Origin: Canicola haemoglobinophilus
GTDB taxonomy: Bacteria; Pseudomonadota; Gammaproteobacteria; Enterobacterales; Pasteurellaceae
NCBI RefSeq assembly: GCF_002015075.1
Contig: NZ_MUXZ01000011.1
Coordinates: 1 to 64,000 of the forward strand
DNA: 64,000 nt
Direction of reading: 5' to 3'
Shown: positions 57,721 through 64,000 of the stretch, piece after piece
How positions within the stretch are numbered: position 1 is the first letter of the stretch
Layout of the letters: each line of letters opens with the position of its first letter
Position numbers and translations under genes: made by a program
The notes under the pieces: generated by a model
Seen by the model: only the letters and a program-made list of their open reading frames with translations
What the model was told of the DNA's origin: nothing
The model's database searches: none

Positions 57721-57813
57721 CCAAAAGTGCGGTGGTAATTTGAGGCAATTTTGGTCACCCGTGAGGACACGGGCGACAGCAGGGGGATAGCAACAAGAAT
57801 TTTATGGATTTTA

Positions 57814-57839
57814 TAGGGGCGAAAAATATTTCGCCCCTA
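57814..57839. terminator. Bidirectional terminator between NicO and the cation exchanger
   Basis: TAGGGGCGAAA / TTTCGCCCCTA perfect stem, 24 nt beyond the exchanger stop codon. An uptake signal (AAGTGCGGT) lies between. Confidence 0.7.
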
Positions 57840-57863
57840 CTTTTGTTCCTAACTAAATCGTAG

Positions 57864-58838
57864 TTAAAGTGCGGTACTAATTAAGAAATAAGTATAAGCA
57901 ATATAACTCGTTAACAACAATGCACCTTCAAAGCGATTAATTGAGCCAATTTTTTGACGGAAGCCATAACCCAAAACGAATAAAGATAGGGTTAATGCGC
58001 CCATCACTAGCATATCTCGAGTGAAGATCTCATTGCTGACTTGAATTGGTGAGATTGCGCCAGCGATACCAACGACAGTTAAGGTATTAAATAAGTTAGA
58101 ACCAATAATATTACCTACCGCGAGATCCACTTCGCCTTTGCGCGCGGCCATAATTGATGCTGCTAATTCTGGTAATGATGTACCAACAGCAACTATCGTT
58201 AAGCCAATAATTAAGTCGCTAACCCCTAATTGAGTCGCAATTTCGACGGCACCCCAAACCAATAATTGAGAACTGCCCATCAATAAAATCAACCCTAATA
58301 TCATCCAAAATAAAGCCAATTTGACAGACATAGGGCTTTGCTCTGCTAACTCTGCTGTTATATCTTCAGCAGCAAGGCTATCTTGCGAAGATGATCTACT
58401 TTGCCAAATACTCCAAGCCATATAAATCGCAAAAATAACGAGCAAAATAATGGCATCTAAATGTGATATTTCAGCATCATAGATTAAGTATGCAGAAATC
58501 AGGGTTACAAAGGTTAAAATTGGCAATTCTTTCTTTAATACTTGCGAATTCACTATTACGGGTTTTACCAATGCAGTAATACCTAAAATGAGAGCGATAT
58601 TGCTAATATTGGAACCGTAGGCATTCCCTAGCGCAATACCAGGATTGCCATTTAGAGCTGAGAAAGCAGACACAATCATTTCTGGCGCTGAGGTACCAAA
58701 GCCAATAATGATGATACCAATCAATAAAGCGGACATACCAAGAGAACGGGCAAGAGAGGCAGCGCCATCGATAAAACGATCCGCACTCCAAACTAAAATA
58801 GCTAAACCAGAAATAATAGCTAATACAGGAAATAACAT
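57864..58838 (-). CDS. yrbG: CaCA-family Ca2+/Na+ antiporter (YrbG type)
   Basis: 324 residues, ten hydrophobic segments. The two inverted alpha-repeats are GFGTSAPEMIVSAFSALNGN with ALGNAYGSNISNIALILGI, and AVGTSLPELAASIMAARKGE with AVGNIIGSNLFNTLTVVGI. An acidic cytoplasmic loop lies between them. The ion specificity is inferred from family. Single-gene transcript. Confidence 0.9.
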   Translation of the reverse strand: MLFPVLAIISGLAILVWSADRFIDGAASLARSLGMSALLIGIIIIGFGTSAPEMIVSAFSALNGNPGIALGNAYGSNISNIALILGITALVKPVIVNSQVLKKELPILTFVTLISAYLIYDAEISHLDAIILLVIFAIYMAWSIWQSRSSSQDSLAAEDITAELAEQSPMSVKLALFWMILGLILLMGSSQLLVWGAVEIATQLGVSDLIIGLTIVAVGTSLPELAASIMAARKGEVDLAVGNIIGSNLFNTLTVVGIAGAISPIQVSNEIFTRDMLVMGALTLSLFVLGYGFRQKIGSINRFEGALLLTSYIAYTYFLISTAL

Positions 58839-58928
58839 GATAAAACCTAAATAAAGTGTGGAAATGAAATATAAAGGTGCGGAGTATAAAATAATTTTTT
58901 AGGATTTTGAATAGGAGAGAAAAAATAA

Positions 58929-58962
58929 AAGCCCACCAAGGAGGAGATCTATATGTGGGCTT
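58929..58962 (-). terminator. Terminator of tRNA-Asn
   Basis: Read leftward: AAGCCCAC / GTGGGCTT stem followed by TTATTTTTT, about 65 nt after the tRNA. Confidence 0.65.
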
Positions 58963-59025
58963 AAAACCTTTTGGAAAATTGAGTTTTTATAAAAGGAGAC
59001 AAATAAAAACCTACCAAAAGAAAAA

Positions 59026-59101
59026 TGGCTCCTCCTGCTGGACTTGAACCAGCGACATACGGATTAACAGTCCGCCGTTCTACCGACTGAACTAAGGAGG
59101 A
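59026..59101 (-). tRNA. tRNA-Asn (anticodon GUU)
   Basis: 76 nt. The 5' end is TCCTCCTTAGTTCAGTCGGT, the anticodon loop CTGTTAAT gives GTT, the T-arm is GGTTCAAGTCC, and the acceptor pairs with GGAGGAG. CCA is encoded at 59026-59028. Confidence 0.97.
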
Positions 59102-59499
59102 ATAATTCTGTATCACAAGGAGTGGCGCGTATAATAATGATCTGCTATATGCTTGTCAATAAGATTTTTTTTAATAAATTAAATTTTTTTCATCTTCATT
59201 ACTATCCACAAATCCTGTGGATAACTCTGTGAGTTATTCAGGATTTATCTCGCTCAAGCCTTATAAAAACTAGGGTTTCTACCAACGTCCGCAAAATTGA
59301 TTGTAAAATAACATTTTCTTATATTTCAATATGTTACATTAAGTCTAGCGATTTTTAAGAAAAAATTTTTATTTTTTTATTGTTTCAAACTTGACAAATA
59401 TAAGTCTGTGTAAAACCTTGATTTTTTCCATCAAAAAAGCTACTCCTCGCGTTTTTGCAAAGAGTAGCCTGTTTCATTAAGAAAAATAAAGATTCTAAA
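59102..59499. other. 398-nt AT-rich intergenic region with paired DnaA-box-like sites
   Basis: No gene seen. CTATCCACA (59202-59210) and TGTGGATAA (59216-59224) form an inverted pair. The second is a perfect DnaA box (TTATCCACA on the minus strand). The right part holds the res terminator. The left part should carry the tRNA-Asn promoter. Confidence 0.6.
59433..59468 (-). terminator. Terminator of the type III restriction locus
   Basis: On the minus strand GCTACTC ... GAGTAGC followed by TTTTTTG, 32 nt after res. Confidence 0.8.
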
Positions 59500-62400
59500 C
59501 TACCTTACTAACTCTATCAATTTCCGATAATCCGTTACCACATCATATTTAAGTTGAGCATTGCTCAATTCTTGGAAAAATCTTCTAGCACATTCAATTT
59601 TACTTAATTCAGCGCCTTTTAAATTTAATGAAGAAAGTGAGCCTTTGGTTTCTGCCACAAAATAAATATGTTTTACCGAACCTTCCTTGAAGGAAATTGC
59701 CCAGTCTGGGTTATAGTCGCCCACAGGTGTTGGAATAAAAAATCCGCCCGGTAATTTGGTATAAACCGTCACATCTTTATCCGTATCCAGCTCTTCAACG
59801 AATTTACGCTCAATATCGGAATCCACTTTCACATAATCATAAATATGTTTTTTCACATCTTTAACGACTTTAGAAAAATCATTAATTGGCTGTTCAGTGG
59901 TAAAAATGCTGCTGTCAAAACGCTCTTCTAACAAGTTATAGCTCAGTTTCTCAACTACGGTTTGTGCTTTCTGCTCGTTAATTAAACGTGATGCTTCGCT
60001 AATAAATTGCTCTGGATTTTTGGCAAATTTAGCAAAAATCGCTGGTTCAATCTTGCTCAAAATCGTTGCAACCGTTCGGCGAGTCAATTTAACTTTCGCT
60101 GTAATCTGCCCAACTAAATCGTATTTAGTGGCGATATGTAAATCGGCGTTATAAGTGCTATTCGTTGTTTCTTCCACTTTAAAGGAGGATTTATCTGTTA
60201 AATCTCGTTCAGATATTTGCTGTTTCTGAATACCTTCACGCACGCTATAACTCAATTCTGTGATATTTAAGTGACGATTCAGTGCATCAACGCAATGTCT
60301 AACTAATTCATCGCTATCAAAATCCACTTGGTACACCGCTTTACGATTGATTTTTTCCCAAAGATTTTTAAATTCAGTGCGGTCAAAATTGCTATTTCTT
60401 TTATTTGCTTGTGGACGACCATTATCAATAGGGTAGCCATCCGCTGTTCCTGTTGAGCTTTGTAATAGCTCAATAAAAGCATCTTGATATGCGGTCAATG
60501 CCGTAGGGAAATTTTCAACTGTTTTTGTTTTAATCGCATCTTGCAATTTTGCTGTTGGTTGATCGTTATCGTCCACATAATCATTTTTCAATAACCAACG
60601 ATAAAGAGAAACCGCCATTTCTTCACTAATAGCAACATTGCCTTCTTCTGTTTTTAGCACTTTCTTAGCAAAAAAGTCTTTATCCAATTTCGTGGTGCGA
60701 GATAAGCCACTACTAATCTCTTTCTGCAAGCCATCCACGAAATCCGCATAGCTTTCGTTAGCGATAACGGTAAGCACATTAATATCGTGAACAGTGGCTG
60801 GATTATCTTGTCGCTCGCCCGCTTTATTTACGGCTAAACGCAAGCCACGTCCCACTTCCTGACGGCGAGAAATGGTATTGTCGCTATGTTTGAGCATACA
60901 AAGTACAAACACATTCGGATTATCCCAACCTTCACGCAACGCTGAGTGAGAGAAAATAAAACGTGTTGGTTCTTCAAAAGAAAGTAATCGTTCTTTGTCT
61001 TTCAAAATTAAATCGTAAGCGTCCACATCATCAGACAAGCCCGCTTCTTCGCCACGACCTTTAATGTTTGGATTAACTAACTGTTTTGATTTTTTATCAA
61101 TGGAAAAATAGCCGTTGTGGGTTTTCTCCGCAGAAATCCCTTGCAAATACTCAAGGTAATTTGGATCAAAATGAAATTCCGTTAAGGTGTCCGCCAAAAT
61201 ACGTTGATATTCTTCCTCAAAAATACGGGCATATTCGCCTTTGCTATCTTCTTGTGAATAATCACGATATTTCGCCACTTCATCAATAAAGAACAACGAA
61301 AGCACTTTAATGCCCTGTCTGAAAAGCTGGCGTTCTTTTTCAAAGTGCGCTTGAATCGTTTCTCGAATTTGAATACGACGCATTTGCTCTTCAGTCACAT
61401 CGCCAAAGGCTTCGCCTTGATGAATGATTGTGCCATTAGTAAAGGCTACACTGAGAGCATTGGCATCAATTTCACTCACCGTAAAGCCTTCATATTGGCT
61501 TAAATCGGTTTTCTCCGCTAAACGTTCGCCTTTACCAATTTTGCAAATTTTTCGCTTAATTTGACCGCTTGCAAGTTTAAATTCTAGCTCTACTGTCGCT
61601 GTTGGGGCGGCATTTGGCGAAATATGAATTTGTTGCAAATAGAGATAAGGCTGTGTTCCCGTTAAGCCATTAATGGTAATACCTCGCACCGCAATTCTTT
61701 TCACCAGTTTTTGGTTGTAAGCATCTAACGCATCTAAACGATGAATTTTGTTATGCTCTGTTTTATGGGTAGCGGAATAACGCAAAATCATCAACGGATT
61801 AAATTTTGCCAAGGCTTCAAGGGTTTTTTTCCCTTCCATTTTTTGCGGTTCGTCCAAAATCAAAATTGGGCGATTAGCACTTAATACCTCAATCGGCTTA
61901 CGAGATTGAAAATCATCTAATTCCTCATAAATACGGCGGTTCTCTTTGCCAGTAGCATTGAACGCTTGAATATTGATGATCATCACATTGATGTTTGTAT
62001 TGGAAGAAAAACTTTCAATCTCGTGCAACTGACTTGAGTTGTAGATAAAAGAGCGGGCTTTTTTGCCATATTCTTGCTGAAAATGCTCGGCGGTAATTTC
62101 AAAAGATTTTTTAACACCTTCACGAATTGCCACACTTGGCACAACAATCACAAATTTGCTCCAGCCATATTGGCGATTTAGCTCAAAAATGGTTTTGATG
62201 TAGCAATAAGTTTTCCCCGTCCCCGTTTCCATTTCAATATCTAAATTGATGGTTTTCGTTTCGGTATTCACTTTATCGGAAAGTGGTAAATTTTGGTTTG
62301 CCTGAACTTTCTGGATATTTTTAAGTAGCTCTTCTTTTACCGTATCAATAATTTCAGCATTACGGAAACCGTCGTAATAGCCCATTCTAATTTGGCTACT

Positions 62401-62517
62401 ATTCCCCATATCCATTCGGTATTCTCTTAGGGAACGATAGGGCTGCCCAGCAAAGACATCCACAACCGCATTGACGGCATTGGTTTGGTATTGTTGCGTT
62501 TTAAATTGTAATTTCAT
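59500..62517 (-). CDS. res: Type III restriction endonuclease subunit Res
   Basis: 1005 residues. It has an SF2 helicase/translocase core with Walker A EMETGTGKTYC (about 97-104), motif II ILDEPQKMEG, and HSDNTISRRQEVGRGLRLAV (motif VI). The C-terminal nuclease domain has NPDWAI (P937-D938) and the VAETKG catalytic ETK (956-958), i.e. PD-(D/E)xK. Res needs Mod to recognise DNA and cleaves between head-to-head sites. It appears intact, 19 nt downstream of mod. Without functional Mod it should be inactive. Confidence 0.95.
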   Translation of the reverse strand: MKLQFKTQQYQTNAVNAVVDVFAGQPYRSLREYRMDMGNSSQIRMGYYDGFRNAEIIDTVKEELLKNIQKVQANQNLPLSDKVNTETKTINLDIEMETGTGKTYCYIKTIFELNRQYGWSKFVIVVPSVAIREGVKKSFEITAEHFQQEYGKKARSFIYNSSQLHEIESFSSNTNINVMIINIQAFNATGKENRRIYEELDDFQSRKPIEVLSANRPILILDEPQKMEGKKTLEALAKFNPLMILRYSATHKTEHNKIHRLDALDAYNQKLVKRIAVRGITINGLTGTQPYLYLQQIHISPNAAPTATVELEFKLASGQIKRKICKIGKGERLAEKTDLSQYEGFTVSEIDANALSVAFTNGTIIHQGEAFGDVTEEQMRRIQIRETIQAHFEKERQLFRQGIKVLSLFFIDEVAKYRDYSQEDSKGEYARIFEEEYQRILADTLTEFHFDPNYLEYLQGISAEKTHNGYFSIDKKSKQLVNPNIKGRGEEAGLSDDVDAYDLILKDKERLLSFEEPTRFIFSHSALREGWDNPNVFVLCMLKHSDNTISRRQEVGRGLRLAVNKAGERQDNPATVHDINVLTVIANESYADFVDGLQKEISSGLSRTTKLDKDFFAKKVLKTEEGNVAISEEMAVSLYRWLLKNDYVDDNDQPTAKLQDAIKTKTVENFPTALTAYQDAFIELLQSSTGTADGYPIDNGRPQANKRNSNFDRTEFKNLWEKINRKAVYQVDFDSDELVRHCVDALNRHLNITELSYSVREGIQKQQISERDLTDKSSFKVEETTNSTYNADLHIATKYDLVGQITAKVKLTRRTVATILSKIEPAIFAKFAKNPEQFISEASRLINEQKAQTVVEKLSYNLLEERFDSSIFTTEQPINDFSKVVKDVKKHIYDYVKVDSDIERKFVEELDTDKDVTVYTKLPGGFFIPTPVGDYNPDWAISFKEGSVKHIYFVAETKGSLSSLNLKGAELSKIECARRFFQELSNAQLKYDVVTDYRKLIELVR

Positions 62518-62536
62518 TGGAAAATTCCACCGCTTG

Positions 62537-64000
62537 TTAAATCACTCTCAATTCGCTATGTGGCGCAAGTTGTTTAAACAACTGCTCGGCGTTAATTTTG
62601 GTGGCATCGTCGATAAAACCGTCATCACGAAATACCGCTCTTAATGGCTGATATTGGGTAATTGCTTTAATTAATTCTTCATCAATTTCTTTATCAAAAC
62701 ACGCCACTAAAACACTTTGATCCACAAAAAACACATTTTTGCCATTAATCACTTGTTTATCAATCGGCAAGGTTAAATCCACGCCCCAATCTAACAGCAC
62801 TTGGAATAATAAATCTTCTTCGCTACGGTCGGCTTTGATATGTTCCACTTGGCTAAACATATCCCCTTGTTGCAGTTGTTGTGGAGTGTAATAAATATCC
62901 GCCATATTAGAACTATCAATTTTTAATACCCTAAAGCCAATATCTAAATGTTCTGTTGGTTTTTGATTATAGGCTAACTCTTGTACAATTTTTTTCCCTG
63001 CTCGGCGAATACGTTCTTTGCTGATTTCGGCAATAGTTTTATAGCCTGCTTTATGTGCCTCTGATTTTTCATCCGTTTTTTCAGGAATTTGCACCATAAT
63101 AAATTTGCGATTACCGCCATCTTCTGCATTTAATTGCATAACGGCATGGGCGGTTGTGGCAGAGCCAGAGAAGAAATCGAGGATTATGGAGTTAGAGGCA
63201 TTAAGAATCCCTATTAAATAACGAACCAAGCTAATAGGCTTAGGATATGAAAATACTGCAGTCTGAAAGAGGGAAACTATATCTGAACGTCCTTGTAGGA
63301 CATCGCCTACTCTATCTTTGGGAATAATCGTATTAGGTGCAGAAGTTGTATTCTTTTTTTAGAATACAAAACGAATGTTTTGGACTTTATAATAATCTCT
63401 GTATCATTTTCTAATTCTTTATCAAGGTAATCCTGCCCCCATATTACTTTCCCTGAAAGCATAAAGTCTGTGATTATCTTTCCATCTTTTACTTCCACAT
63501 CATTATGCAACATGTAGCCATTTCCTTTATCCCCTGCGAAATATATTCCATCAGGAAGAAAAGTTTTGACTACACCAGCCTTAAAACATAGGGTGCTAAC
63601 TTTCATTGAATTCTTTGTTAATGAAGGAAGACCCTCACTTTTTTCAATGGTTCCATACAATCTATGAAGATTTTGCTTCGCTTTTGCATAAAACAAAATA
63701 TTTTCTGCATTGGAACGTTTCAATGGAGATGAATTATCGGGTCTAAATGTACTTTCCCATACATAATTATCCACAAAATTTTGTTCCCCAAAAACCTCAT
63801 CACAAATTCGTTTTAAATTGGCTTGCTCATTATCATCAATGGAAATAAAAATTACGCCATCATCGGTTAATAAATTTCTGGCTAATTTTAAACGGCTATA
63901 CATCATCGAAAGCCAATCGGAATGGAAACGTCCGTTACTTTCGCTATTGACCACCAAACGGTTGCCCTCTTCATCAATTTGACCGCTCTTTTTGGCATAT
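62537..64000 (-). pseudogene. mod: Type III DNA methyltransferase Mod, frameshifted and cut by window edge
   Basis: Read leftward from the window end, the frame runs AKKSGQIDEEGNRLVVNSES... through the target-recognition region, then hits a stop at 63307 after VLYSKKRIQL. Adding one base at the A7 run (63354-63360) restores SKKKNTTSAPNTIIPKDRVG ... SLVRYLIGILNASNSIILDF and motif I DFFSGSATTAHAVMQ, continuing to 62537. So the gene is split between the recognition domain and AdoMet-binding motif I. The DPPY motif and start lie outside the window. It could be phase variation, decay or a base-call error. Confidence 0.88.

Noticed and set aside
59202..59224. Chromosomal origin of replication
   Set aside because: There are only two DnaA-like boxes, no 13-mer array, and no dnaA/gyrB/mnmG context.

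Overview
The window is chromosomal DNA of a Haemophilus species, H. influenzae or a close relative such as H. haemolyticus. The evidence is the dense scatter of the Haemophilus DNA-uptake signal (AAGTGCGGT and its complement, often as inverted pairs that double as terminators), the AT-rich codon use, and the protein set (pts operon, aceEF-lpd, hldE next to an lpxL-type acyltransferase, NicO, type III Mod/Res). I could not run searches, so the species is inferred.

Layout. 1-22401 is host core: yccA, tRNA-Ser(UGA), a DUF218 membrane protein, two tandem tRNA-Gly(GCC), orn and rsgA (divergent), ptsH-ptsI-crr, aceE-aceF-lpd, a degenerate S24/UmuD-like protein, sstT, a qmcA/NfeD pair, a flavodoxin-fold oxidoreductase with a TorD-family chaperone, lpxL, hldE and ettA. 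22402-55747 is a 33.3-kb prophage bounded by perfect 44-bp direct repeats. 55748-64000 is host again: a DUF1007 protein with a NicO nickel/cobalt exporter, a CaCA cation exchanger, tRNA-Asn(GUU) and a type III restriction locus. Its mod gene is frameshifted and runs off the window end.

The prophage is HP1-like (P2-related). Its integrase places the catalytic residues R283, H306 and Y315 exactly where I recall them in HP1 Int. Leftward (lysogenic) genes are int, a RelE/ParE-like toxin-antitoxin pair, a membrane protein and the repressor. Rightward early genes include a Cox-like protein, an adenine-type DNA methyltransferase and a gpA replication endonuclease. The late block runs Ogr, Q, P (leftward), then O N M L R S FI FII, lysis genes, E/E', T, W, J, I, H (fibre), G, tail genes and a fused D-V hub/spike. 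The late region appears complete except for a one-base frameshift in the holin.

Three things stand out. (1) Between the replication gene and ogr is a tandemly duplicated accessory module. Each copy holds a ribbon-helix-helix gene and, not annotatable by ordinary length cut-offs, a 19- or 22-residue hydrophobic peptide ending in PAY. Each peptide has its own promoter and faces a convergent promoter and terminator that would make a ~155-nt antisense RNA. This is the architecture of the Ibs/Sib type I toxin-antitoxin family. (2) The phage repressor and the membrane protein made from the same transcript end in the same motif (GNxSxIxNLAGGxIxI), reminiscent of bacterial amyloid-signalling motifs. 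(3) The attachment core is a perfect Rho-independent terminator that appears to be the 3' end of an unannotated host small RNA. A slippery A AAA AAC heptamer for a tail-chaperone frameshift is also explicit in the sequence.
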